The notes under the pieces were generated by a model. The model was given only the letters and a program-made list of their open reading frames with translations, was not told the origin of the DNA and searched no databases. A DNA stretch of 64,000 bases from Anaerovibrio slackiae. Its GTDB lineage: Bacteria > Bacillota > Negativicutes > Selenomonadales > Selenomonadaceae. Every line of letters begins with the position of its first letter. The stretch's first letter is position 1. A program made the translations under genes and the position numbers. This document shows, in pieces, positions 25,989 to 34,282 of this stretch. Location of the stretch: positions 124,001 through 188,000 of the forward strand of contig NZ_VUNR01000001.1 of NCBI RefSeq assembly GCF_009695585.1. Reading direction: 5' to 3'.

Positions 25989-27662
25989 ATGCAGGAAAAA
26001 GAAGTTGATGAGAAGAAAAAATCCAGCAAGGCGGAGTCCTTTCTGAAGGGCACCCTGATTCTGACGGTTGCTGGTGTAGTGGTGAAGGTTATCGGTTCCC
26101 TGAACTGGATTTTTGTGTCTAGAATCCTGGGGGGCGAGGGTATCGGGCTGTACCAGATGGCATTTCCGATTTACTTTTTTGCCCTCAGTGTCTCTACGGC
26201 AGGGGTGCCGGTGGCGATTTCCATCATTACGGCAGAGCGGGTGGCCCTGAAGGATATTTTCGGGGCAAAGCGGATTTTCAGGATTTCCATGTCCCTGATG
26301 TTTGTGACGGGCTTGATTTTTACTGCCCTGACTTATTTTGGCGCCCAATGGCTGATTGACTGGCACTTCATCCGGGATGCCAGGGCATACTGGTCCGTGG
26401 TGGCACTGGCACCGGCGATTTTCTTCGTGACGCTTCTGGCAAGCTCAAGGGGATATTTGCAGGGCTGGCAGCGCATGACGCCAACGGCTGTCTCCCAGAT
26501 TGTGGAGCAGATTTTCCGGGTTGTCACCATGATTTTGTTCGCCAGCCTGTTTTTGCCCTGGGGACTGGATTTTGCGGCGGCAGGTGCCAGCCTGGGTGCC
26601 TTTGCCGGTGCAGTGGCCGGCCTTCTGGTGCTGGTGTATTTCCACTGGAAGCTGGAAAGGGACATCAAAAATGAGTATGGCAGGGATATAAAGCCCCTGC
26701 CGGAGTCGGAGCGTTCCTCCACCTGGAAGATTATCAAGCGTATTTTTGCCCTGTCTCTGCCGGTGTCCGCTGCCAGCATCATGCTGCCGGTGGTGTCCAA
26801 CCTCGACCTGGCCATCGTGCCCCAGCGGCTGGAGGTGGCAGGCTACAGCGTCAACGAGGCCACGGAGCTGTTCGGCTATCTTACGGGCATGGCTGTGCCA
26901 CTGGTGAACCTTGCCACCATCCTGACGGCTTCCCTGGCGGTCAGCCTGGTACCGGCCATTTCCAAGGCACGGGCCTTGAAGGATGACAAGCTGGTATTCA
27001 GCCAGACGGCTTCCGGGGTGCGCATTTCCAACTTTGTGTGCTTCCCGGCCTTTGTCATCGTCTTTGTGCTGGCAACGCCGATTTCCACCTTGATTTACAA
27101 TGCGCCGGGGGCAGGTCCTGCGGTGCTGGTGTCTTCCTTCAGCATTGTGCTGCTGGGCTTGCATCAGGTTTCTACGGCAGTTTTGCAGGGGCTGGGGCAT
27201 CCTTCCATCCCTATGGTGAACATGATTATTGCCGCCGGTTTCAAGGTAGTGCTGAACTGGGTGCTGACGGCACAGCCGTCCCTGGGCATCATGGGTGCGG
27301 CCTGGGCTACGGCTGCCGATATGGGTGTGGCGGCCATCATCAATATGTACTTTATCCATCGCTATATAGGCTACCGGATTGAGCTGCCTCAGTTTATCAA
27401 GACCATTGCGGCTGCGGCGGTCATGGCGGTTTCAGTTTATTTCTTCTACGGCTTTACCATGGAATGGTGGGGCAGCAACGTATTTTCCACCTTTGCAGCC
27501 GTGCCTGTAGGCTGCATCGTATATCTAGCAGTGCTGCTGGTCATTGGCGGCATGCTGGAGGAGGATATTGCCCGCATTCCGATGATTGGTGCCTACAGCA
27601 TCAGGGCATTGAGGCGCATTGGCGTGTTCAAGGACACAACTTCTGGCAAGGAGGCTGCCTGA
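25989..27662 (+). CDS. MurJ/SpoVB-family polyprenyl-lipid flippase (MOP superfamily)
   Basis: 557 residues with about 14 hydrophobic segments behind a charged N-terminal tail (QEKEVDEKKKSSKAES). First segments GTLILTVAGVVVKVIGSLNW and SRILGGEGIGLYQMAFPIY are characteristic of the YtgP/SpoVB branch. Likely flips lipid II or another undecaprenyl-linked saccharide across the inner membrane. No spore genes accompany it, so a wall or envelope role is more likely than sporulation. The stop lies five bases before the lipid kinase ATG. Confidence 0.88.
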   Translation: MQEKEVDEKKKSSKAESFLKGTLILTVAGVVVKVIGSLNWIFVSRILGGEGIGLYQMAFPIYFFALSVSTAGVPVAISIITAERVALKDIFGAKRIFRISMSLMFVTGLIFTALTYFGAQWLIDWHFIRDARAYWSVVALAPAIFFVTLLASSRGYLQGWQRMTPTAVSQIVEQIFRVVTMILFASLFLPWGLDFAAAGASLGAFAGAVAGLLVLVYFHWKLERDIKNEYGRDIKPLPESERSSTWKIIKRIFALSLPVSAASIMLPVVSNLDLAIVPQRLEVAGYSVNEATELFGYLTGMAVPLVNLATILTASLAVSLVPAISKARALKDDKLVFSQTASGVRISNFVCFPAFVIVFVLATPISTLIYNAPGAGPAVLVSSFSIVLLGLHQVSTAVLQGLGHPSIPMVNMIIAAGFKVVLNWVLTAQPSLGIMGAAWATAADMGVAAIINMYFIHRYIGYRIELPQFIKTIAAAAVMAVSVYFFYGFTMEWWGSNVFSTFAAVPVGCIVYLAVLLVIGGMLEEDIARIPMIGAYSIRALRRIGVFKDTTSGKEAA

Positions 27663-27667
27663 TTGTT

Positions 27668-28537
27668 ATGAAAAAGATTGTACTGGTATATAATCCCGTG
27701 TCCGGTAAGGCGAAGTTCAAGCGCAGCCTGGACAATATTATTGGCAAGCTGCAAAGGCGGGGCTGCATGGTGATACCTTACCGCACTACCCCGGAAAATA
27801 AGGATCTGGCGGAGTTCATCCGCCAGGCGGAGCCGGAGGGCGTTATTGCGGCAGGGGGCGATGGCACCGTCCATGAGGTGGTAAATCTCGTCATGCATGA
27901 GGGCTTTGATGTGCCTGTGGGCATTATCGGCAGCGGCACATCTAACGATTTTGCCACCTATCTGCGGCTTGATACAAAGGAATATTTTGACAGGATTGCT
28001 CAGGGGAAGGTGATGGAAGTTGACCTGGGCAAGGTGGGGGATGAATACTTCATCAATGTGGCCAGTGCCGGTATGGTGACCTCCATTGCCCACGAGGTGG
28101 ACACCAAGCTGAAAAATACCTTCGGCAAGCTGGCCTACTATGTGCAGGGGCTGAAAACCCTGCCCCAGTTCAAGGCACTGGATGTTACCATCAGGACGGA
28201 AGATGAGGAAATCCGGGAGAAGGTTTTCCTGTTCCTGATTGTGAACAGCAGCGTGGTGGCAAGCTTCAAGAACGCAGCGAAGCTGGCCAGCGTGCAGGAT
28301 GGCAAGCTGGACCTTTTGCTGGTGAAGCAGTGCAATATTGCGGAGCTGATGACCTTGACGGCAGAGCTGCTGGCTGGCAAGGATGTGACGGGGCGCAAGG
28401 AGGTCATCTATCGCCAGGCGGCAAATTTTGAGGTGTCCTGTGATACGGAGCTGGTCAGCGACCTGGACGGGGAGCTGGGGCCGAAGCTGCCGCTGAAAAT
28501 CGAGACCATTCCCAAGGCTCTGAAGCTGTTTTACTAA
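27668..28537 (+). CDS. diacylglycerol kinase family lipid kinase (YegS/DgkB-like)
   Basis: 289 residues. The catalytic domain has VYNPVSGKAKF and the nucleotide loop GGDGTVHEVVN; a beta-rich C-terminal domain follows. Phosphorylates diacylglycerol or a related lipid at the membrane face. ATG 27668 follows AAGGAGG at a somewhat long spacing of 13 bases. Probably co-transcribed with the flippase, which would link envelope lipid recycling with polyprenyl-saccharide export. Confidence 0.9.
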   Translation: MKKIVLVYNPVSGKAKFKRSLDNIIGKLQRRGCMVIPYRTTPENKDLAEFIRQAEPEGVIAAGGDGTVHEVVNLVMHEGFDVPVGIIGSGTSNDFATYLRLDTKEYFDRIAQGKVMEVDLGKVGDEYFINVASAGMVTSIAHEVDTKLKNTFGKLAYYVQGLKTLPQFKALDVTIRTEDEEIREKVFLFLIVNSSVVASFKNAAKLASVQDGKLDLLLVKQCNIAELMTLTAELLAGKDVTGRKEVIYRQAANFEVSCDTELVSDLDGELGPKLPLKIETIPKALKLFY

Positions 28538-28603
28538 GCCTTGCAGGCTGTTTGGCTGAAAATGCTTGTTAGCAGGCAAGCTGTACTAATGAAATGTCCA
28601 TAG

Positions 28604-28681
28604 AAAAAGGGACTGTCCCCTTGCCAGGCCGGCTGGCGGCATAGAGCCGTTCAAGCCTGTCATGGGGGATAGTCCCTTTTT
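28604..28681 (+). terminator. long bidirectional terminator between convergent genes
   Basis: AAAAAGGGACT (28604-28614) pairs with AGTCCCTTTTT (28671-28681); GTCCCC and GGGGGA extend the stem inward, with a GC-rich inner loop. Confidence 0.85.
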
Positions 28682-28716
28682 GGTGGTCTGTTTGCCGTTT
28701 CTAAGCTGACTGCTGC

Positions 28717-29010
28717 TTACTGGAGAGGTGGCAGATCCTTTACCCAGCCCCTGAAGGCGCGGATGATGTTGCCGGCAGGCATGGCATCCAGCTGCTCATC
28801 AGTCAGGTCAGGTGGAATCATCGGTGCCAGGGTAGCGGCAGCAGCCAGGAACTCCTCCAGGCTCATATCCCCCAGGGCAGGCTTTACTGTTTCATATGCT
28901 TCCTGTGGGCTTTTGGCAGCAGCCAGCTTCTGGAGCATCTCAGGGTTCTGCATAATCATGGCACCAATCTGCATAAACTTCTCAGGTATCATTAAATCAC
29001 ATTCCTTCAT
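28717..29010 (-). CDS. small Nif11-leader-like protein
   Basis: 97 residues. The order of motifs resembles Nif11-type RiPP leaders: a helix with EKFMQIGAMIMQNPEML, then KLAAAKSPQEAYETV, then SLEEFLAAAATL, and DLTDEQLDAMPAGN in the place of the usual LSDEELxxVAGG cleavage region. A possible core of 17 residues (NIIRAFRGWVKDLPPLQ) would follow. It lacks the usual double glycine and the core has no Cys, Ser or Thr, so it may be a non-RiPP relative. No maturation or export gene is adjacent. The minus-strand leader has TATAAT (complement of 29033-29038) and AGGA before the ATG; a start at Met7 is possible. Confidence 0.65.
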   Translation of the reverse strand: MKECDLMIPEKFMQIGAMIMQNPEMLQKLAAAKSPQEAYETVKPALGDMSLEEFLAAAATLAPMIPPDLTDEQLDAMPAGNIIRAFRGWVKDLPPLQ

Positions 29011-29156
29011 AAAATTTTCCTAACACAGTGATATTATAGCAAATATCTCTCTTTTTGGAAACATTTTTGGATTTTGGAAAAAATTTTAGTGCAGTAAAGG
29101 CGTAAGTAGATTATACTATATATTGTCAGATGGAAATTATACAGGGAGGTAGTTTC

Positions 29157-30179
29157 ATGACGGAGCAGTTAAATGGGCTCTTGAGGGCGATTACTCATGA
29201 GCATGTATATATTCAGACCCACAATTTCCCGGACCCGGATGCCATAGCCTCCGCCTACGGGCTGCAGCAGCTTCTCAGGCACTGCGGCGTGGAGTCCACG
29301 GTGTGCTATCAGGGCAAGATTGAAAGGTTCAACACAAACTATATCATGGAAAAGCTGGGCATCAGCTTCAGCAGGCTGGTGGATATCAGTGATATCCTGC
29401 GGGAGGACGATGAGATTATCCTGATTGACTCACAGAAGTACAATGCCAATGTGGATGATACCAGGGGTGTAGAAATTGCCAGCATTGACCATCATCCCAC
29501 ATTTTTTGCGGCTGAGTACCGCTTTTCGGATATTCGCCCGGAGGTGGGTTCCTGTGCGGCGATTATTGCCAGCTATTTTTTTGAAAATGAGATTCCTATG
29601 GATGAGAAGACGGCATTGGTGCTGACCTTTGGCATCCGCAGCGATACGGCGAAGCTGTCTAGGGGGGTAAGCCAGCTGGATTTGGATATGCTCTCCAGAT
29701 TGTTTGCCTTCTGCGACGGGGATACCATTTATTACCTGGAAAACTCGGAGCTGGAATTCAAGGATTTGGAGGCTTATGCCAAGGCCATAGAGAGCATAGA
29801 GCTGTACGACGGGGATACGGCCTTTGCTTTTGCCGGGGAAAACTGCCCGGAGGCATTGGTGGCATCAGTTTCGGATTTTATCTTGAGCCTTGTGGCGGTC
29901 AGCTTTTCGGTGGTGTATTCCAAGAAGGAAAAGGGGCTCAAGCTGTCAGTACGGTGCAGCAGCGGCCTGGATGCCGGTGTGATTACGGCAAGAGCCCTGG
30001 CAGGCTTTGGCAGCGGTGGCGGCCATCAGGTGATGGCAGGGGGCTTTGTGCCTTTTGATGGCAAGGATCTGCATCTGGCAAAGCTGATAACGGCTATCAA
30101 GGAGGCCTTTATCCAGCAGATTAAGCTTGCCAAGGTGAAAAAGAGCAATCTGTCAGAGTTGTATACGGATGGCGCATGA
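29157..30179 (+). CDS. DHH-family phosphoesterase (NrnA/RecJ-like)
   Basis: 340 residues. The DHH domain shows THNFPDPDAIASAYG (motif I), LIDSQKYN (motif II), SIDHHP (motif III) and, in the DHHA1 domain, GSGGGHQVMAGG. These bind two Mn ions and cleave nano-RNA, pAp or cyclic dinucleotide products. Motif I departs from the common NPDGDAxGS of NrnA, so the exact substrate is uncertain. ATG 29157 is set by GGGAGG; an in-frame ATG at 29130 has none. Confidence 0.85.
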   Translation: MTEQLNGLLRAITHEHVYIQTHNFPDPDAIASAYGLQQLLRHCGVESTVCYQGKIERFNTNYIMEKLGISFSRLVDISDILREDDEIILIDSQKYNANVDDTRGVEIASIDHHPTFFAAEYRFSDIRPEVGSCAAIIASYFFENEIPMDEKTALVLTFGIRSDTAKLSRGVSQLDLDMLSRLFAFCDGDTIYYLENSELEFKDLEAYAKAIESIELYDGDTAFAFAGENCPEALVASVSDFILSLVAVSFSVVYSKKEKGLKLSVRCSSGLDAGVITARALAGFGSGGGHQVMAGGFVPFDGKDLHLAKLITAIKEAFIQQIKLAKVKKSNLSELYTDGA

Positions 30180-30185
30180 TGTGGT

Positions 30186-30234
30186 GCAGCATGGGGCATT
30201 GCCGGTGGATGGCAGTACCCGTGCTGCGCTTTTT
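30186..30234 (+). terminator. terminator after the DHH phosphoesterase gene
   Basis: GCAGCATGGG (30186-30195) pairs with CCCGTGCTGC (30218-30227, one T-G), inner TTGCC/GGCAG, then GCTTTTT. Confidence 0.7.
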
Positions 30235-30351
30235 GCGTGCAGATTATTTGCATATTGCATCTGAAATGTTACATACATACATGTATATATATATCATCTA
30301 TCCTAATCGTAATTGCAGTTGCAATCACAGTCAGTGAAAGGAGTGTGCGGT

Positions 30352-31497
30352 TTGAAGCTTTTGCATTTGGGGGATCTGCATCTGGGCAGGTCACTGGGGG
30401 ATTTTGACTTGCTGGGGGAGCAGCGTTATATACTGGACGAGGTGCTCCGGCTGGCATATGAGCGGCAGGTGGATGGCGTGCTGCTGGCAGGGGATATTTA
30501 CGACAGGTCTGTGCCCAGCGAGGGGGCGGTGCGGCTGCTGGATTATTTTCTGAACAGGCTGGCAGAGCGTGGGATAAAGGTGTTCATGATCAGCGGCAAC
30601 CATGACTCGGATGAGCGGCTGAACTTCGGCAGCAGCTTCTTCGAGGCCAAGGGGATTTATATTGCTGCCAGGTATCAGGGGGAGCTTTACCACAGGTGCA
30701 TTGACGGGGTGAATTTTTACCTTCTGCCCTTTGTGAAGGCGTCACAGGTGCGTCATTTTTTTCCTGATGAGGAAATTGAGAGCTATGACCAGGCGGTAAA
30801 GGTGATATTGCGGCATGCAGATATCAATCCTGAAGCCTGCAATGTGCTGGTGGCCCACCAGTTTGTAGCTGGCAGCAGCCTGCTGCCGGAGCTGGCAGGC
30901 TCGGAGAGCGTTGCCGTGCAGCAGGTGGGGCTGGTGGAGCAGATCGGGGCGGATAATTTTGCGCCTTTTGCCTACACGGCCCTGGGGCATATCCACAGGC
31001 CCCAGCAGGCAGGCGGGGAAAATGTGCGCTATGCAGGCTCCCCCTTGAAATACTCCCTGGGGGAGTGCAACGATGACAAGAGCGTGCCGCTTGTAGATAT
31101 TGATGGGGCCGGCCATGTGGCAGTGGAATTGCTGCCCCTGAAGCCAAGGCGTGATTTGCGGCACCTGACCGGCAGGCTGGAGCAGCTGGTCAGCCGGGAG
31201 AACTTGCAGGATACAGATGATTATATCTACGTTACCTTGACGGATGAGGAGCCTCTGGACAACGCCATGGGGATTATTCAGGGCTACTATCCCAACGCCG
31301 TCAAGCTGGATTATCGCAATTCCCGTACCATGGCGCTGGAGCAGGAGGATGTGTTCCGGGCGGCGGAGCTGCGTTCCTTTGACGAGCTGGTGGGGGATTT
31401 TTACCGGCTGGTCTACGGACAGGAGATCAGCGAGGAAGAAATGGCGGTTATGCAGGAGATTGGTGCAAAGGCAGGTGTAGTGGATGAAGCCCATTAA
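30352..31497 (+). CDS. sbcD: DNA repair exonuclease SbcCD, nuclease subunit SbcD (Mre11-like)
   Basis: 381 residues. Metallophosphoesterase motifs in order: GDLHLGR, AGDIYDR, SGNHDSDE, VAHQFV and LGHIHRPQ. With SbcC it opens hairpins and trims DNA ends. The start is taken as TTG 30352 behind AAAGGAG; GTG 30343 is an in-frame alternative. The last 14 bases overlap sbcC, so the two subunits are coupled. Confidence 0.95.
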   Translation: MKLLHLGDLHLGRSLGDFDLLGEQRYILDEVLRLAYERQVDGVLLAGDIYDRSVPSEGAVRLLDYFLNRLAERGIKVFMISGNHDSDERLNFGSSFFEAKGIYIAARYQGELYHRCIDGVNFYLLPFVKASQVRHFFPDEEIESYDQAVKVILRHADINPEACNVLVAHQFVAGSSLLPELAGSESVAVQQVGLVEQIGADNFAPFAYTALGHIHRPQQAGGENVRYAGSPLKYSLGECNDDKSVPLVDIDGAGHVAVELLPLKPRRDLRHLTGRLEQLVSRENLQDTDDYIYVTLTDEEPLDNAMGIIQGYYPNAVKLDYRNSRTMALEQEDVFRAAELRSFDELVGDFYRLVYGQEISEEEMAVMQEIGAKAGVVDEAH

Positions 31498-34138
31498 GCT
31501 GGTTATCAGCGGCATCGGCCCCTATGGGGACAGGATGCCGGAGATAGATTTTCAGAGCTTTGATTTGAATATGCCGATTTTGATTGCCGGGGAAACAGGT
31601 GCCGGGAAGACCATGATTTTTGATGCCATCTGCTTCGCCCTCTTTGATGCTGCCAGCGGCAGCTACCGCAGCACGGACAGCCTGCGCAGCGAGTATGCCC
31701 CGCCGGGGACGGAGAGCTATGTGGAGTTTACTTTTGCCCATCAGGGCAGGATATATAGGATTTACCGCCAGCCCTCCTACATGCGCCCCCTGAAGCGAGG
31801 CACCGGCTTTAAGCTGGAAAAGGAGAAGGCGGTGCTTTATCCGGGAGATGATACGCCTATCGAGGGCATCAAGGCGGTCAATCAGGCGGTGCAGGAGCTT
31901 CTCCATGTGGATGAAAAGCAGTTCAAGCAGCTGGCCATGATTGCCCAGGGGGAGTTCTGGGGGCTTTTGAATGCCAAAACCGAGGAACGTACCGGCATTT
32001 TGCGGCACATCTTCATGACCGAGGGCTACAAGGCCATGGAATTGCAGCTGAGGGAACGCCGGGGAAAGGCGATTAAGGCGGCAGATGTGCTGGAAAGGAG
32101 CCTGATCCAGTATTTTTGTGATGCGGAGGCGGAGCCGGGCAGCCCACTGGCGGAGGAAATTAGCCAGCTGCAGGAACAGCTGCGAAAGAGCGGCGGCATT
32201 GGCAGCATAGAGGAAATGCTGTCCCTTCTGGACAGGGCCATAGAGGCGGACGTGCCGATGGAGGCGGAGCTGGCGGAGAAGCTTGCCGCCCTGCGGGAGG
32301 CCTTGCAGGAGCTGCAGAAGGATTTGGCACTGGCGGAGAACACTGAGCATAATCTCAAAAAATACAACGGGCTGGTAAAGGAGCTGGCAGGGCTCCGGGA
32401 GCGGCTGGCTGACTGCGAAAAGAGGGAACAGCAGATGGCGGAGGCAGAAAAGGCACTGCAGGAGAAAATCCGCAGCTTGCAGTCCGGCAGGGAGCAGCTT
32501 TCCAGCGTGCCTGAAAGGCTGGCGGCCTGCCAGCAGGAAATCAATGCCCTGAGGGAGCTGGCGGACAGGCTGGGTAATTTGCAGAGCCAGCAGGTGCCCA
32601 GGTACGGCAGGGCAAAAAAACGGCTGGCGGAGCTGCAGGAGGGGCTGGAGTCAGCCCAGTCCGCCCATGCCGCTGCCATGAGGGCAAGGCTGGATGGGGA
32701 GATGCAGCTTGAGAGGAACAGGGCAGGCATCCTGGCTCAAAAGCTGGTGGCAGGACAGCCCTGTCCTGTGTGCGGTGCTACTATGCATCCGTCTCCTGCG
32801 GAACTACCGGAAAAGGCGGTTACGGAGGCGGATGTAAAGAAATTGCAGCAGCAGGAGAAAAAGGCGGAGGCGGCGAGAAGCAGTGCAGCAGCGGAGGCGG
32901 CAGCAGCCCGGGCGGAGCTGGCCACCCTGGACAGCCAGATAGGGAGCTACATGCTGGAATGCCTGAAATCCGGCTGCTGGCTGGAGGCTGTGGCAAGGGG
33001 TGAGGCCTTTGCCATGGAAATTCCGGCAGAGGCAGGTCTCAGGCAGCTCTATGAGCTGGTGCAGCTGCAAGCAGGGCAGCTGGCAGCCCTGCTGCAAAAA
33101 AAGCGTGAGTCAGCTGCTGACCTTCAGAGCAGGGCAAAAAGGCTGCAGCAGGTGGAAAAGGAGCTGGCAGAAGCTTCCGGCAGGGACACGGAGGCATTGC
33201 AGCTAAAGAGGCAGAAGCTGCTCAAGGAGCGGGAGAATGCCAAGACTGCTGTCGCTGACCGGGAAGGCCAGAGGCAGCTATTGGAGCAGCTGGCACTTAA
33301 AATCGGCAACGGCGGTAGCAGCGGTAACAGTGGTAACGGTGGCAACAGTGGTAACGGCGGTAACAGTGGTAACGGCGGTAACAGTGGTAACGGTGGAAAC
33401 GGCGGCAGCCGTGAAGCGGAGCTGGCAGAATACCGTGGCCAGCTGCAGCGAAAGATTTCTGAGAACAAGGTGCAGCAGCAGGAATGTCAGGAGGCACTGG
33501 GGCGCATCAGCCGCCGCCGGGAGAACAATCTCAGCCGCCGTGCCAAAATCGCAGAGCTGCAGGGGGAGTTTGCGGCTGCCAGGCATGAGGCGCACATCAT
33601 GAGCAGGCTCTACAACCTGGTTAGCGGTCAGACCGGCAAGGGCAAGCTGACCTTGGAGCAGTATATTCAGGCGGCAGGCTTTGACAGCATTATCCGGGCT
33701 GCCAACAGGCGGCTGATACCTATGAGTGACGGGCAGTATGAGCTGTACCGGCAGGAGAAGGAGCTGGGGAACAAGAGCCATACCTATCTTGATTTGGAGG
33801 TGCTGGATAACTATACAGGGCGGCGCCGCCCTGTCAGGAACTTGTCCGGCGGCGAGAGCTTCAAGGCATCTCTGAGCCTGGCACTGGGCTTGTCTGACAA
33901 GGTATCCTCCGAGCTGGGAGGAATTTCCATGGATGCCCTGTTTATAGACGAGGGCTTCGGCACCCTGGACAAGAAATCCATTGAGAAGGCAATGGAAATC
34001 CTGCTGAAGCTTTCGGACAGCAACAAGCTGGTGGCGATTATCAGCCATCGTGAGGAGCTTATCGAGGCTGTTTCCCAGCAAATTCAGGTGACAAAAACGC
34101 GTAACGGCAGCTCCCTTGCTATTGAGCTGGGAAAATAA
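31484..34138 (+). CDS. sbcC: DNA repair exonuclease SbcCD, ATPase subunit SbcC (Rad50-like)
   Basis: 884 residues, shorter than the E. coli protein (about 1050). N-terminal Walker A GETGAGKT at 36-43, coiled coil, zinc hook CPVC at 427-430, returning coiled coil, then the C-terminal half ATPase with NLSGGESFKASLSLALGLS and LFIDEGFGTLD. Odd: residues 615-638 are four perfect NSGNGG repeats, extended on both sides by more Gly, Asn and Ser (about 609-642), interrupting the second coiled-coil arm with a flexible linker. Confidence 0.95.
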   Translation: MKPIKLVISGIGPYGDRMPEIDFQSFDLNMPILIAGETGAGKTMIFDAICFALFDAASGSYRSTDSLRSEYAPPGTESYVEFTFAHQGRIYRIYRQPSYMRPLKRGTGFKLEKEKAVLYPGDDTPIEGIKAVNQAVQELLHVDEKQFKQLAMIAQGEFWGLLNAKTEERTGILRHIFMTEGYKAMELQLRERRGKAIKAADVLERSLIQYFCDAEAEPGSPLAEEISQLQEQLRKSGGIGSIEEMLSLLDRAIEADVPMEAELAEKLAALREALQELQKDLALAENTEHNLKKYNGLVKELAGLRERLADCEKREQQMAEAEKALQEKIRSLQSGREQLSSVPERLAACQQEINALRELADRLGNLQSQQVPRYGRAKKRLAELQEGLESAQSAHAAAMRARLDGEMQLERNRAGILAQKLVAGQPCPVCGATMHPSPAELPEKAVTEADVKKLQQQEKKAEAARSSAAAEAAAARAELATLDSQIGSYMLECLKSGCWLEAVARGEAFAMEIPAEAGLRQLYELVQLQAGQLAALLQKKRESAADLQSRAKRLQQVEKELAEASGRDTEALQLKRQKLLKERENAKTAVADREGQRQLLEQLALKIGNGGSSGNSGNGGNSGNGGNSGNGGNSGNGGNGGSREAELAEYRGQLQRKISENKVQQQECQEALGRISRRRENNLSRRAKIAELQGEFAAARHEAHIMSRLYNLVSGQTGKGKLTLEQYIQAAGFDSIIRAANRRLIPMSDGQYELYRQEKELGNKSHTYLDLEVLDNYTGRRRPVRNLSGGESFKASLSLALGLSDKVSSELGGISMDALFIDEGFGTLDKKSIEKAMEILLKLSDSNKLVAIISHREELIEAVSQQIQVTKTRNGSSLAIELGK
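33326..33397 (+). repeat. 18-bp tandem repeat inside sbcC
   Basis: Four in-frame units of AACAGTGGTAACGGYGGN encoding NSGNGG, differing only in third codon positions. Unit-number changes would alter linker length without frameshift. Confidence 0.9.
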
Positions 34139-34208
34139 AAATTTTTTGACGAAAAAGCAGGATTTTTAAAACATATATTGAATCTATATAAGTGATAGTA
34201 TGGTATTT

Positions 34209-34238
34209 TTGGACTAGTGCCTGTTTTTGATGTATAAT
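34209..34238 (+). promoter_or_regulatory. promoter of the chemotaxis operon
   Basis: TTGGAC (34209-34214), 18-base spacer, TATAAT (34233-34238), 45 bases before the cheA start; sigma-A rather than sigma-28 type. Confidence 0.6.
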
Positions 34239-34282
34239 GAAAAAGTGGGATATTAGTAATTTTTAGGATTGGGGATGATTGT

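Noticed and set aside
33301-33410. CRISPR-like array
   Set aside because: The regular repeats are 18-bp in-frame codons of sbcC without spacers. No CRISPR array was seen anywhere in the window.
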